Program-made: the position numbers and the translations under genes
Notes under the pieces: generated by a model
Told to the model about the DNA's origin: nothing
The model's input: the letters and a program-made list of their open reading frames with translations, nothing else
Database searches by the model: none
Shown here: positions 54,483 to 63,063 of the stretch, one piece after another
How positions within the stretch are numbered: the first letter of the stretch is position 1
Layout: each line of letters begins with the position of its first letter
From: Rhizobium sp. CIAT894
GTDB lineage: Bacteria; Pseudomonadota; Alphaproteobacteria; Rhizobiales; Rhizobiaceae
Length of the DNA: 64,000 nt
Assembly: GCF_000172795.2 (NCBI RefSeq)
Contig: NZ_CP020947.1
Span: forward strand, 2,483,001 to 2,547,000
Direction: 5' to 3'

Positions 54483-54881
54483 TTAGCAGGGGGCGCTTAC
54501 TTTGTTCGCCACTCGCCAAGCCAAGGACTTTTCCACGCGAGCGATCTCGATCCTCGACGCTTTGCCTTTCTCAAGTATCAGCATAGCCGGTGTTGAACCA
54601 TATGCACATGCTCTTCGAAGAGCCTTGAGAACAGGGCCGTTTATGAGCAGATAATTACCAAGATCAACACAGTTAGGTTCGCCTGTGTCAATCAGATTGC
54701 CGTTGGAATCACACCGCTCAGTGTAGTGAAAATTGTTTGCTGCAGCTGAAAGCCGATTAACGGCAGCGGTCGCGCTGAACATGTCCCAGAAGAGACATGT
54801 GATAAGAAAGATACAGCCGACGAGCACGCTGACCCTGTAAAGGCCAAGAGCAAGACTAGGGTTGGCTTCATCATCCTGCAT
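54483..54881 (-). CDS. Hypothetical membrane protein, 132 residues
   Basis: 132 residues; not recognised. One membrane segment near the N-terminus (VLVGCIFLITCLFWDMF, about residues 19-35), then a soluble part with three cysteines (RCDSNGNLIDTGEPNCVDLG and CAYG) that could form a disulfide outside the membrane. Base composition is less GC-rich than that of its neighbours, suggesting recent acquisition. No adjacent operon partner. Confidence 0.6.
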   Translation of the reverse strand: MQDDEANPSLALGLYRVSVLVGCIFLITCLFWDMFSATAAVNRLSAAANNFHYTERCDSNGNLIDTGEPNCVDLGNYLLINGPVLKALRRACAYGSTPAMLILEKGKASRIEIARVEKSLAWRVANKVSAPC

Positions 54882-55044
54882 ATATGCGCCTCGGCTTTGG
54901 GGCAGACGTAGAATACGACGGATACTATCGGCTTTGAAGATGATCGCAATGTCCGCTATTGGCGCAAACGAACCCGTCGCCAGACCCCAATGATCCTTTC
55001 ACTTATCGACAGATATCGGCGTGAGGCCAACCGGGAGCCCCGGA

Positions 55045-55302
55045 TCAGCCTTCCTTCACATTCCTCGGCACGCTCCTCGCCAATTGCTCCAGCACTGCCA
55101 CAATCTTCGGGTCGCGACCCTCGCCGCGCCGCGTGATCGCGTGGATGCCGCGAGATGCGAGTGGCGCCAGCGGTTTGACGACCAGCCTACCGCCGAAATC
55201 GCGAAGCGCCAGGCCGGCATCACCGCTGGGCGATCTGCTGGGAAACGGCCGAGGATGAAATGCCGAGTGCATCGCTCGAAAAAAGCCTTGATTGCCGGCC
55301 AT
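55045..55302 (-). pseudogene. Relic of a LysR-family regulator (internal deletion and frameshift)
   Basis: Read on the minus strand, MAGNQGFF opens like a LysR gene and, in the next frame, DALGISSSAVSQQIAQ is an unmistakable LysR recognition helix (55262-55221). It is followed immediately by a LysR-like C-terminus in the first frame: LALRDFGGRLVVKPLAPLAS and PKIVAVLEQLARSV. The central 200 or so residues are missing. The relic is divergent from the C39-like gene and may once have controlled it. Confidence 0.75.
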
Positions 55303-55333
55303 CTCGCATGGAGCCACGGGGAATATCGACGGA

Positions 55334-55948
55334 ATGCATGAAAGCAGCGTGCCTTATTTCAGCCAATGGGAAACGCCCGCCATGACGCTGCCGGTGCTTG
55401 CCGAGGGGCCGCAGGCGCTGCTCAGCGATCCGCTCTGGCGCCATTCGGGAGCCGCGACCATTGAGGAATATGCGCACTGGGCGGTGAATGTCTGCGGCAT
55501 GGCCTGCCTGAAGATGATCCTCGCCGCGCGCGGCGAGATCCATCCCACCCTCGAACTCGCCCGCACCTGCACGGTTTACGGCGGCTATGTCGTCAACGAG
55601 ATCGACGCTTCGATCAAGGGGCTGATCTACGCGCCCTTCGTCCGCTTTGTGAGCGAATGTTTCGGGCTCGGCGCCGAGACAATGACCAACGTCGAGACGT
55701 CAGCCATCCCGGAACTTCTGTCGAAACGCCGCTTCTTCATCGCCTCCGTGCATTCGGCCATCCGCTGGCCGGAGCAGGAGCCGCCGTCGAGGGGCGGACA
55801 TCTCGTGCTGGTGACATCAGCCTCGCAGGAGACGATCCGATTCCACAATCCGTCCGGCCATGACGCGGCAAGCCAGGCCGATGTCACGCTGCCGCTTACC
55901 GTCTTCGATCGTTTCTTTGCCAATCGCGGCATATCGGTCGAGGCCTGA
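55334..55948 (+). CDS. C39-like cysteine peptidase family protein
   Basis: 204 residues, papain-like. VPYFSQWETPAM at the N-terminus, WAVNVCGMACLKMIL with the probable catalytic cysteine, and RGGHLVLVTSASQETIRFHNPSG with the His and Asn/Asp of the triad match Peptidase_C39_2. No signal peptide or membrane helix is seen, so it would act in the cytoplasm, unlike C39 domains of bacteriocin exporters. ATG 55334 is used although its ribosome binding site is poor. The ddl gene begins 33 bp after the stop, preceded by GGAGG. Confidence 0.82.
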   Translation: MHESSVPYFSQWETPAMTLPVLAEGPQALLSDPLWRHSGAATIEEYAHWAVNVCGMACLKMILAARGEIHPTLELARTCTVYGGYVVNEIDASIKGLIYAPFVRFVSECFGLGAETMTNVETSAIPELLSKRRFFIASVHSAIRWPEQEPPSRGGHLVLVTSASQETIRFHNPSGHDAASQADVTLPLTVFDRFFANRGISVEA

Positions 55949-55981
55949 TCTTTCCGACATCCCATCGCTTCGGAGGCTTTC

Positions 55982-57058
55982 ATGACCCCTTCCCCCAACA
56001 GGCTGCGCATCGCCGTGCTCTTCGGCGGCCGTTCGGCCGAGCACGAAGTTTCCATCCTCTCGGCGACCAACGTCATGGCCGCGCTGGAACCGGAGAAATA
56101 TGACGCCCTTCCGGTCTTCGTTACCCGCGAGGGACAATGGCTGCTGAGCAGCTTCGAGAACGGCCGGCTGGCGACACCCTCGTCAGGCACGGAAATCTGC
56201 CTCGTGCCGGGCGGCCACGGGCGCATGCTGGCCATGTCAGCCCAGGGCGCGCCGCATGAATTACCGGGGATCGACATCCTGTTTCCCGTGCTGCACGGCC
56301 CGCATGGCGAGGATGGATCGGTGCAGGGCGCAGCTGAAGTGGCCCGCGTACCGCTCGCCGGCTGCGGCATCCTCGGTTCAGCCGCGGCCCTCGACAAGGA
56401 TATCGCCAAGCGCCTGCTGCGGGCGGCAGGCCTGCCGGTGGCGCGCGCCGTGACAATCCATGCGGGTGCCGCCCCTTCGCTTTCTGTGCTCGAAGGCGAA
56501 CTCGGCCTGCCGCTCTTCATCAAGCCGGCACGACAGGGATCGTCGGTCGGCGTCGCCAAGGTCCATGCCAGCCAGGAATTCGCCGCAGCGCTCGAGCAGG
56601 CCTTCCGCCATGACCGCACCCTGCTTGCCGAGGAATTCGTCGCCGGCCGCGAGATCGAATTCAGCGTGCTGGAGGATACCGACGGCAAGCTCTTCGTCTC
56701 GCGTCCGGGCGAGATCGTGCCGGCGGAAAGCCATGGCTTCTACAATTACAACGCCAAATATATCGACGAGAACGGCGCCGCGCTGAAAGTACCGGCCGAC
56801 CTGCCGTCAGAGATCGAGGCCGCCATGCGCGACATGGCCGCAAAGGCTTTCCGGGCCGTCGGCTGCGACGGCATGGCACGTGTCGATTTCTTCCTGACAT
56901 CGGACATGCGCTTCGTCATCAACGAGCTCAACACCATCCCCGGCTTCACCGATATCAGCATGTACTCCAAGGCAATGGCGGCAAGCGGCGTCAGCTATGC
57001 CGAGATCATCGACCGGCTGGTGGCACACGGCATGGCGCGCGCCCGCAGGGTAGACTAG
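55982..57058 (+). CDS. ddl: D-alanine-D-alanine ligase (DdlA-type ATP-grasp)
   Basis: 358 residues. FGGRSAEHEVSILSA (14-28) has the active-site Glu; LFPVLHGPHGEDGSVQG, FIKPARQGSSVGVAKV, GFYNYNAKYIDE with the tyrosine that favours D-Ala over D-lactate, and FVINELNTIPGFTDISMYSK complete a functional ATP-grasp. Start ATG 55982 follows CGGAGGCTTTC. Rhizobia normally have ddlB in the division/cell-wall cluster, so this would be a second enzyme; its place beside a cytoplasmic C39-like peptidase and an NTPase hints at another dipeptide product or stress role. Confidence 0.92.
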   Translation: MTPSPNRLRIAVLFGGRSAEHEVSILSATNVMAALEPEKYDALPVFVTREGQWLLSSFENGRLATPSSGTEICLVPGGHGRMLAMSAQGAPHELPGIDILFPVLHGPHGEDGSVQGAAEVARVPLAGCGILGSAAALDKDIAKRLLRAAGLPVARAVTIHAGAAPSLSVLEGELGLPLFIKPARQGSSVGVAKVHASQEFAAALEQAFRHDRTLLAEEFVAGREIEFSVLEDTDGKLFVSRPGEIVPAESHGFYNYNAKYIDENGAALKVPADLPSEIEAAMRDMAAKAFRAVGCDGMARVDFFLTSDMRFVINELNTIPGFTDISMYSKAMAASGVSYAEIIDRLVAHGMARARRVD

Positions 57059-57061
57059 ATC

Positions 57062-57601
57062 ATGAGCAGGTCGGTTCTGATTTCCGGATGTTCCGGCGGC
57101 GGAAAATCGACGCTGCTTGCGGAACTTGGCCGTCGCGGTCATAGGATCGTCGACGAACCCGGCCGGCGGATCGTCAAGCAGGAGCTCGAAGGCGATGGTG
57201 TTGCCTTGCCTTGGGTCGACATGGCGGCCTTCGCCCGCCGTGCGATCGAAATGACGATTGCCGACCACGCGGCCGTCGCACGGCAGCCGGGCTGGACGTT
57301 CTTCGATCGTGGGTTGATCGACGCAGCGGCAGCGCTTCAGCACCTGACCGGAGAACCGATCCTGGAAAGGTTGAGCGCCGCCTACCCTTACGACAGACGC
57401 GTTTTTCTCACGCCGCCATGGCCTGAGATCTACGTGAGCGACCCTGAGCGGCGCCATGGCTTCGACGAGGCCATCGCCGAATATGATCGGCTGGCCGCGA
57501 TCTATCCGACGCTCGGCTACGAGGTCGTCATACTGCCGAAGATGCCGGTCGTCGACCGGGCCGATTTCGTGCTCGACCGCCTGTCTCAGGGAGCGAATTA
57601 G
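57062..57601 (+). CDS. Small P-loop NTPase (AAA_28-like)
   Basis: 179 residues. Walker A SGCSGGGKST is at 8-17; RRGHRIVDEPGRRIV and WTFFDRGLIDAAAALQ give Walker-B-like and lid regions, as in the nucleotide-kinase-like AAA_28/NadR group. It lies 3 bp after the ddl stop, so the two are cotranscribed. Kinase or regulatory ATPase; substrate unknown. Confidence 0.85.
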   Translation: MSRSVLISGCSGGGKSTLLAELGRRGHRIVDEPGRRIVKQELEGDGVALPWVDMAAFARRAIEMTIADHAAVARQPGWTFFDRGLIDAAAALQHLTGEPILERLSAAYPYDRRVFLTPPWPEIYVSDPERRHGFDEAIAEYDRLAAIYPTLGYEVVILPKMPVVDRADFVLDRLSQGAN

Positions 57602-57619
57602 CGGCGTCTCGGCCGTATC

Positions 57620-58237
57620 TCAGCGCCTGTGAAGAACACACCACTGGAAAGACTGCCGGCCGCCGCCGGGCGTTGTATGCTCTTCGCGCCAGTCGCGCTC
57701 CAGCATGAAGGCGGGCGAGAACTCCGCCGCCAGCGCGGCCGCGTCGTAGCGCTGGACCGGCAAGCCGCTGCACCGTTCCGGCCCGTCCGGCGCGAAGGTC
57801 GCGATGATCACGACGCTGCCCGCCGCCGTGCCGGCTTCGAGCGCGTGGCGATAGGCAAGCCGCTGCTCCGGCTCGGTGAGGAAATGAAAAACGGCGCGGT
57901 CATGCCATACGTCGTAGCGGCGCCAGGGTCTCCATATGGTGATATCAGCCACCACCCAGGCGACGCGGATGGCATCGTCGCCCAGCCGCGCCTTCGCGAC
58001 ATCCAGTGCCGGTGCGGCAATATCGAGAACGGTAAGGTCGGACCACCCGCGTTCGATGAGACGATCGACGAGGCTCGACGCGCCGCCGCCGACATCGATC
58101 AGCGAAACCGCAATCGGGAGCTGCAGCGACTCAAGCGCCTTGAGGGAGGGTTCCGGTGTCGGCTGATACCAGCTGACGCTGTCGGCTGCCTTCGTGCGAT
58201 AGACCTCGTCCCAATGCTCCCGCTTCGCATCCGTCAT
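57620..58237 (-). CDS. SAM-dependent methyltransferase
   Basis: 205 residues. HWDEVYRTKAADSVSWYQPT is typical of the small class I methyltransferases that follow thiol- or tellurite-like detoxification genes; motif I is LIDVGGGASSLVDRLI, and strand 2 ends VLDIAAPALDVAKARL. WHDRAVFHFLTEPEQRLAY carries the usual FHFLT segment. It is convergent with the NTPase gene. Substrate unknown. Confidence 0.9.
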   Translation of the reverse strand: MTDAKREHWDEVYRTKAADSVSWYQPTPEPSLKALESLQLPIAVSLIDVGGGASSLVDRLIERGWSDLTVLDIAAPALDVAKARLGDDAIRVAWVVADITIWRPWRRYDVWHDRAVFHFLTEPEQRLAYRHALEAGTAAGSVVIIATFAPDGPERCSGLPVQRYDAAALAAEFSPAFMLERDWREEHTTPGGGRQSFQWCVLHRR

Positions 58238-58334
58238 CGGCTATCCCCATCTCTTGCAGCATCCGATGCTGACCTATCGATATGTAAGGATTGAGACGTC
58301 GGTCACCAACCGCTCTGCGGCCCGAGAGCCGGAC

Positions 58335-58844
58335 TCAGGAAGCGAGGTGACGATAGACGAGATCGGCAGGATCGGTTCGGGGCGCTACGGGATCAAGATG
58401 CGCGCCCAACCGCTCGGCAACGGCCACGGACGCGGCATTGCCGGGAGCGATGTAGCTGACGAGCGACGGCAGCTTGAGTGTCTCGAAAGCCCAGCCGCGC
58501 AACGCAAAGGCCGCCTCCGTCGCATAGCCCCTGCCCTCATGCCCTTCGTAGACGAACCATCCAAGCTCCTTGTCCGGAAAGAGCGGCCCATGATTGATCC
58601 CCACCTGGCCGACACACTCGCCCGTTTCGGCAAGATCGATCATCAGCGCCCCATGCCCGAAAAGCCGCCACAACGCGATATCGTGGCAGAACATCCCCCA
58701 CGCTGCCCGCAGATCGAACGGGCCGCCCATTCCAATCGAGCGCGGCGAAGCCATGATCCCGGCATAGGCGGCAAAATCATCGATATCAGGCATGCGGAGC
58801 ACAAGGCGCTCGGTCTGGATGGTAATCGCGCCCGTTTCGGACAT
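58335..58844 (-). CDS. GNAT-family N-acetyltransferase (RimJ/RimL-like)
   Basis: 169 residues. IQTERLVLRMPDIDDFAAYA at the N-terminus, GWFVYEGHEGRGYATEAAF as the acetyl-CoA motif A, and SLVSYIAPGNAASVAVAERL as motif B are RimJ/L-like. The start is ATG 58844 with AAAGGCGACG upstream; the frame runs further upstream through the next acetyltransferase gene without meaning. Target unknown. Confidence 0.9.
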   Translation of the reverse strand: MSETGAITIQTERLVLRMPDIDDFAAYAGIMASPRSIGMGGPFDLRAAWGMFCHDIALWRLFGHGALMIDLAETGECVGQVGINHGPLFPDKELGWFVYEGHEGRGYATEAAFALRGWAFETLKLPSLVSYIAPGNAASVAVAERLGAHLDPVAPRTDPADLVYRHLAS

Positions 58845-58878
58845 GTCGTCGCCTTTCTGCCGGAGTTCGAATGGAACT

Positions 58879-59373
58879 CTAGCTTTCAAATGCCGGAGCA
58901 AACCGAAGCGTCCCGCTCGGCGCGGGTCCGCGAAGAACGATACGCTGCACGAGCCGCGTATCGAGATCATGATAGGTCAGTTGCCCATCGCTGCTGAAGC
59001 CCGCGCCGCGATAAACGTCGGGATTGCCGATCAGCGCGCATCCGCTCGCATCGATCCCCTTCAGTAATTCGAGGCCCCTTGCGATCAGAGCCTTGCCGAT
59101 GCCCTGCCGCTGTCTTGCCGGCGTGACTGATATCGGCCCCAGCCCGAACCAGCCACCAGGCACGCCATCGATCGCCACCGGTGAAAAGGCGACATGCCCC
59201 AGGATCTCACCGTCTTCTTCGGCAACGAGCGATATCGCCAGATCGCCGCTCACGCGAAGTTTTCGGATAATCTCCGCTTCCGTACCACTGCTGTAGGCCA
59301 TCGGCGTGAAGGCGATCGAGGTCAGCTCATGGATCGCGTCGATATCAGCAGGCGTTTCGTATCGGATATGCAT
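58879..59373 (-). CDS. GNAT-family N-acetyltransferase (YhbS-like)
   Basis: 164 residues. GWFGLGPISVTPARQRQGIG is motif A with acetyl-CoA binding, and SGCALIGNPDVYRGAGF follows, the YhbS signature. The gene is upstream of and codirectional with the other acetyltransferase gene, 34 bp apart. Confidence 0.92.
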   Translation of the reverse strand: MHIRYETPADIDAIHELTSIAFTPMAYSSGTEAEIIRKLRVSGDLAISLVAEEDGEILGHVAFSPVAIDGVPGGWFGLGPISVTPARQRQGIGKALIARGLELLKGIDASGCALIGNPDVYRGAGFSSDGQLTYHDLDTRLVQRIVLRGPAPSGTLRFAPAFES

Positions 59374-59439
59374 CTCGGCGATCCCTCCGGCGGCACAAAG
59401 TAATCCAACAGCGCATCGACGTCATGTTGGGCGGCGGCA

Positions 59440-59665
59440 CTAGCCTGCAGTGTATTTCATTATTTGGTTTTGGCTGTGATGGACTTGATACACTTGGCGA
59501 CCCCCGTCGATCAGGTAGCCGTGGAGAAACCCTTCGGGGAAAAGCAGCAAGGCAACGTCATCGGCCTCGGCAAGCGCCGCGACTTTTGATGGCAGAATCC
59601 AGAGCCGCGTCGATATTCTCCCGGAACGCCGGCGTCTGTGCCGCGGCTATCCGAATGCTCCTCAC
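59440..59665 (-). pseudogene. Frameshifted, truncated nitrilase (carbon-nitrogen hydrolase) remnant
   Basis: On the minus strand IRIAAAQTPAFRENIDAALD opens like a carbon-nitrogen hydrolase. After one extra A in an AAAA run (near 59585), the reading continues in the next frame as ALAEADDVALLLFPEGFLHG, which includes the region of the catalytic glutamate of nitrilases. Similarity stops after GYLID, and a TAG follows at 59442-59440. The initiation codon also looks lost (ATT where ATG is expected after GAGG). The lysine and cysteine of the triad are absent. Nothing else is evident in the gap 59374-59746. Confidence 0.7.
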
Positions 59666-59700
59666 CTCAATCTCCGCATTTGCGACGTACCTCACGAAAA

Positions 59701-59726
59701 AGCCCGGCGCGACGGCCGGGCTTTCT
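59701..59726. terminator. Bidirectional terminator downstream of gnd
   Basis: AGCCCGGC (59701-59708) and GCCGGGCT (59715-59722), flanked by AAAA on the left and TTCT on the right. Confidence 0.75.
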
Positions 59727-59746
59727 CCATGTCTTCTCCGCAAACC

Positions 59747-61177
59747 TCAGAAGGTCGCTGCACCGCTGCCCCAGGGGCCGTGGTGGAAATCCTTGCCATC
59801 CAGGCGGTCGAAGCCGTGGGCGCCGAAGAAGTCGCGCTGGGCCTGGATGAGGTTGGCGGTGCCCCGGCCCTGGCGGTAGGCGTCGAAATAGGTGAGCGCT
59901 GAGGTCAGCGCCGGCACCGGTAGGCCGGCGGAAATCGCAGCGGCGACAACGCGGCGAAGCGCCGGGATCGATTCCTTGACCATGTCCGAGAAGGCCGGCG
60001 TCACGATCAGGTTGGCTGCGTCAGGCGCCTTGGTGAAGGCCGATGTGATCTCGTCGAGGAACTGCGAGCGGATGATGCAGCCGGCGCGCCAGATACGGGC
60101 GATCGTCGGCATAGGCAGCGACCAGTTGAACTCGCGCGACGCTTCCGCCATCACGGCGAAGCCCTGTGCATAGGCGCCGATCTTGGCGGCAAACAGCGCC
60201 AGTTCCAGATCCTTGTTGAGCTCGGGGCCGTAAGCGATCGGGAAGGATACGGCCTGCGTGCCGAAGATCTTTTCGGCGGCTTCGCGCTGCGACTTCATCG
60301 AGGAAAGGCTGCGGGCGGCGACCGCGGCTTCGATCGCCGTTGCCGGAATGCCCATATTCTGCGCCTCGATCGCCGACCATTTGCCGGTGCCCTTCTGCCC
60401 TGCCTTGTCGAGGATCATGTCGACCATCGGGCCGCCGGAAACGGGATCGTTCGCAGCAAGCACCTTCTCGGAGATCTCGATCAGGTAGGAGTTCAGCCGG
60501 CCCTTGTTCCATTCACCGAAGATGCCGGAGATGTCGGAGGCGCTCTTGCCGAGGCCATCGCGCAGGATGCCGTAGATTTCGGCGATCATCTGCATGTCGG
60601 CATATTCGATGCCGTTATGGATGGTCTTGACGAAATGGCCGGCGCCGTCATTGCCGAGCCAGGCAACGCAGGGCTCGTCATTGTAGCGGGCGGCAATCGA
60701 GGTCAGCACCTTTTCGACGCGCTTCCAGGATTCCTCGGTGCCGCCGACCATGATCGACGGGCCGTGGCGCGCACCTTCCTCGCCGCCCGATACACCCATG
60801 CCGATGAAGGTGAGATCGGTGTTCTTGAGGCGGTCGAAGCGGGCGACGGTGTCGCGGAAATTGGCGTTGCCGGCATCGATCATGATGTCGCCCTTGGAGA
60901 GATGTGGGCGCAACGCCTCCATCTGCTGGTCGACGGCGTCACCTGCCTTGATCATGATGATGATCGGGCGCGGCGGCCGGATCGCATCGACGAACTCTTC
61001 GATGGTCTTGCAGGGAATGATCTGCTTCTTCAGATCGCCGGCGCTTTCGTAGAATTCGTCGGTTTTCTCCGGCGTGCGGTTGAAGACCGCAATTTTATTG
61101 CCTTTCTCCGCGATGTTGAGCGCCAGGTTGGAGCCCATGACCGCAAGGCCGATCAGTCCGATTTCTGCCTTTTCCAC
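59747..61177 (-). CDS. gnd: 6-phosphogluconate dehydrogenase, decarboxylating
   Basis: 476 residues. GLIGLAVMGSNLALNIAEKG is the NADP-binding fold; FIGMGVSGGEEGARHGPSIM, HFVKTIHNGIEYADMQMIAE (catalytic Lys) and the C-terminal FFGAHGFDRLDGKDFHHGPW are standard. It converts 6-phosphogluconate to ribulose 5-phosphate in the oxidative pentose phosphate route. GTG 61177 is selected because GGAGG sits 7 nt upstream and no homology lies before it. Confidence 0.96.
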   Translation of the reverse strand: MEKAEIGLIGLAVMGSNLALNIAEKGNKIAVFNRTPEKTDEFYESAGDLKKQIIPCKTIEEFVDAIRPPRPIIIMIKAGDAVDQQMEALRPHLSKGDIMIDAGNANFRDTVARFDRLKNTDLTFIGMGVSGGEEGARHGPSIMVGGTEESWKRVEKVLTSIAARYNDEPCVAWLGNDGAGHFVKTIHNGIEYADMQMIAEIYGILRDGLGKSASDISGIFGEWNKGRLNSYLIEISEKVLAANDPVSGGPMVDMILDKAGQKGTGKWSAIEAQNMGIPATAIEAAVAARSLSSMKSQREAAEKIFGTQAVSFPIAYGPELNKDLELALFAAKIGAYAQGFAVMAEASREFNWSLPMPTIARIWRAGCIIRSQFLDEITSAFTKAPDAANLIVTPAFSDMVKESIPALRRVVAAAISAGLPVPALTSALTYFDAYRQGRGTANLIQAQRDFFGAHGFDRLDGKDFHHGPWGSGAATF

Positions 61178-61438
61178 GACAAACCTCCGATGTGTCATTT
61201 GGACCGGTGTTGTGGCACTGTCTCGGCCAAACGGCAAGTCTGGCAAGGGTCTAATCGGTTCGCAAAAACCGATGAAATGCAGCTTTCGACGGTCGACTTG
61301 TCCGACAACCGCAAACCGCCGCCTGACCGGCATGCGGCAAATTTTTGTGACGAACCTGCCCGCTATCTCCTATCTCATGTTATCATCAGCGCCTCGGGAG
61401 ATCTCGCTTTGGCATCGGGAAAAAGAAACGATCCGGCC

Positions 61439-62191
61439 ATGCTCGCGGCCAGCGCCGGCCGCTACCGCGAATATGCGCCGCCGCCGGCGTTGCGCCGCCA
61501 TTTCAGCCGCCTCTGGTCGCATACACTGCGCAACGGGCCGCCGGCAAAGGTCGCGATCGTGCCGGACGGTTATTGCGATCTCCTCTGGATCGATGGCCGG
61601 CTGGTCATCGCCGGCCCCGACAGGACGGCCGCCTTTCCTATCATCAAGCCTGGCACCACCGTCATCGGCGCCCGTTTTGCGCCCGGCGCCGCAGCCTCCT
61701 GGCTGAAGACGCCGCTCTCGGCGCTAGTCGGCCTCTCGGTGCCGCTGGCCGATATCGGCCGGAAGGACACGGCCGAATTCGAGGCGCGGCTTGGCGATTG
61801 CCCCGATCCCTCGGCCGTCGTAGCGCTGTTCGGCCGCATGCTGGAAGAGGCCGCAAGAGATGAAGAGATGCCCGCGCAGGATGCCACCGTCATCTTCGCC
61901 GCAGTCAACAACGGACGGCCGCTCTCCCGGCTGCTCGACATAAGCGAAAGGCAGTTGCGCCGCCGCTGCCACCATCACTTCGGCTACGGCGCCAAGACGC
62001 TGGAACGGATCCGCCGGTTCCAGCGTTTCCTCGACCTATGCCGCAGGTCGGGCACGACACCGCTTGCCTGCCTTGCGCTTGAAGCGGGCTTTGCCGATCA
62101 GGCCCATATGACGCGCGAGGTCGGCGAACTCTCGACGCTGACGCCCGCTGCCATCCTCGGCCAACTCGGCATGCGGAAAACACCCGGCTGA
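61439..62191 (+). CDS. AraC-family transcriptional regulator with DUF6597 N-domain
   Basis: 250 residues. The N-terminal half has YREYAPPPALRRHFSRLW and the VPDGYCDLLW block of the DUF6597 sensor; the C-terminal half has the AraC double helix-turn-helix (LSRLLDISERQLRRRCHHHF, ACLALEAGFADQAHMTREVG). The start at ATG 61439 is the first that precedes homology; ribosome binding is weak. It lies 70 bp upstream of the SRPBCC/VOC pair and probably acts on it. Confidence 0.9.
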   Translation: MLAASAGRYREYAPPPALRRHFSRLWSHTLRNGPPAKVAIVPDGYCDLLWIDGRLVIAGPDRTAAFPIIKPGTTVIGARFAPGAAASWLKTPLSALVGLSVPLADIGRKDTAEFEARLGDCPDPSAVVALFGRMLEEAARDEEMPAQDATVIFAAVNNGRPLSRLLDISERQLRRRCHHHFGYGAKTLERIRRFQRFLDLCRRSGTTPLACLALEAGFADQAHMTREVGELSTLTPAAILGQLGMRKTPG

Positions 62192-62261
62192 CCGTTTTGT
62201 TCAAGACGCCGTCGGCCGGTCTGCTATTCCAGGCGGACCAGATACGAAGGACCTGCAAGCC

Positions 62262-62660
62262 ATGTCGACAATGCCTGCGAAAATTGTCCACCTGTCCATC
62301 GAGCGCGATTGGCGCGACGTCTACGACTTTGCCGGCAAGCCGGAAAACATGCCGCTCTGGGCCTCCGGCCTTGCGACGGGGCTCGATCCCGATGGCGCCG
62401 ATTGGATCGCCCACGGTGCGCTCGGCACCGTCAAGGTGAGCTTCGTGCCGACCAATGAATTCGGCGTGATCGATCATACTGTGACGATCGAATCCGGCCT
62501 CAGGGTTTATAATGCACTGCGCATCGTGCCGAACGGCGACGGCTGCGAGGTCATGTTCACGCTGTTGCGTCTGCCCGGCATGACCGACGCGCAGTTTTCC
62601 GCCGATGCCGCTCATGTCGAGAAAGATCTCGCCATGCTGAAAGCCCTGATGGAGAGATAG
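62262..62660 (+). CDS. SRPBCC-family protein
   Basis: 132 residues. VHLSIERDWRDVYDFAGKPE and EFGVIDHTVTIESG are polyketide-cyclase-like START fold strands; the C-terminal helix AHVEKDLAMLKALMER closes the pocket. It abuts the VOC gene, whose ATG directly follows its stop. Ligand unknown. Confidence 0.87.
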   Translation: MSTMPAKIVHLSIERDWRDVYDFAGKPENMPLWASGLATGLDPDGADWIAHGALGTVKVSFVPTNEFGVIDHTVTIESGLRVYNALRIVPNGDGCEVMFTLLRLPGMTDAQFSADAAHVEKDLAMLKALMER

Positions 62661-63020
62661 ATGGCTGAGAAGTCAGAAAACCACGACCGCCGCATCGACT
62701 ATGTCGAATTCAACGTCGCCGACATCGCCGCCGCCAAAGCCTTCTACGGCTCCGCCTTCGGCTGGCGTTTCACCGATTACGGCCCGAACTACTGTGAATT
62801 CGACGACGGCCGGCTGAAGGGCGGTTTCACCGATTTCGGTCCCGTGCGGCCGGGCGGCCCGCTGGTTGTCGTCTACGCCAGGGATCTGGAAGAGGTGCTG
62901 ACCTCGGTCGAGAGAGCCGGCGGCACGATCGTCCGGCCGATCACCGATTTTCCCGGCGGCCGCCGCTTCCACTTCCTCGATCGCGACGGTTACGAGCTGG
63001 CCGTCTGGGCGAGCGCCTGA
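62661..63020 (+). CDS. VOC-family (glyoxalase/bleomycin-resistance fold) protein
   Basis: 119 residues. IDYVEFNVADIAAAKAFYGS and GWRFTDYGPNYCEFDDGRLK, then HFLDRDGYELAVW near the end, form two beta-alpha-beta-beta-beta modules of the VOC fold. It starts immediately after the SRPBCC stop. Metal-ligand pattern is incomplete, so a ligand-binding or catalytic role cannot be fixed. Confidence 0.9.
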   Translation: MAEKSENHDRRIDYVEFNVADIAAAKAFYGSAFGWRFTDYGPNYCEFDDGRLKGGFTDFGPVRPGGPLVVVYARDLEEVLTSVERAGGTIVRPITDFPGGRRFHFLDRDGYELAVWASA

Positions 63021-63063
63021 TGCCATAGCCGAGCATCCGGCGGCCAAAGGCAGCCGATCGGGA

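Noticed and set aside
60617..61438. Extension of the AraC gene upstream by some 270 codons
   Set aside because: The extension is antisense to gnd and has no homology; the AraC domains begin after 61439.
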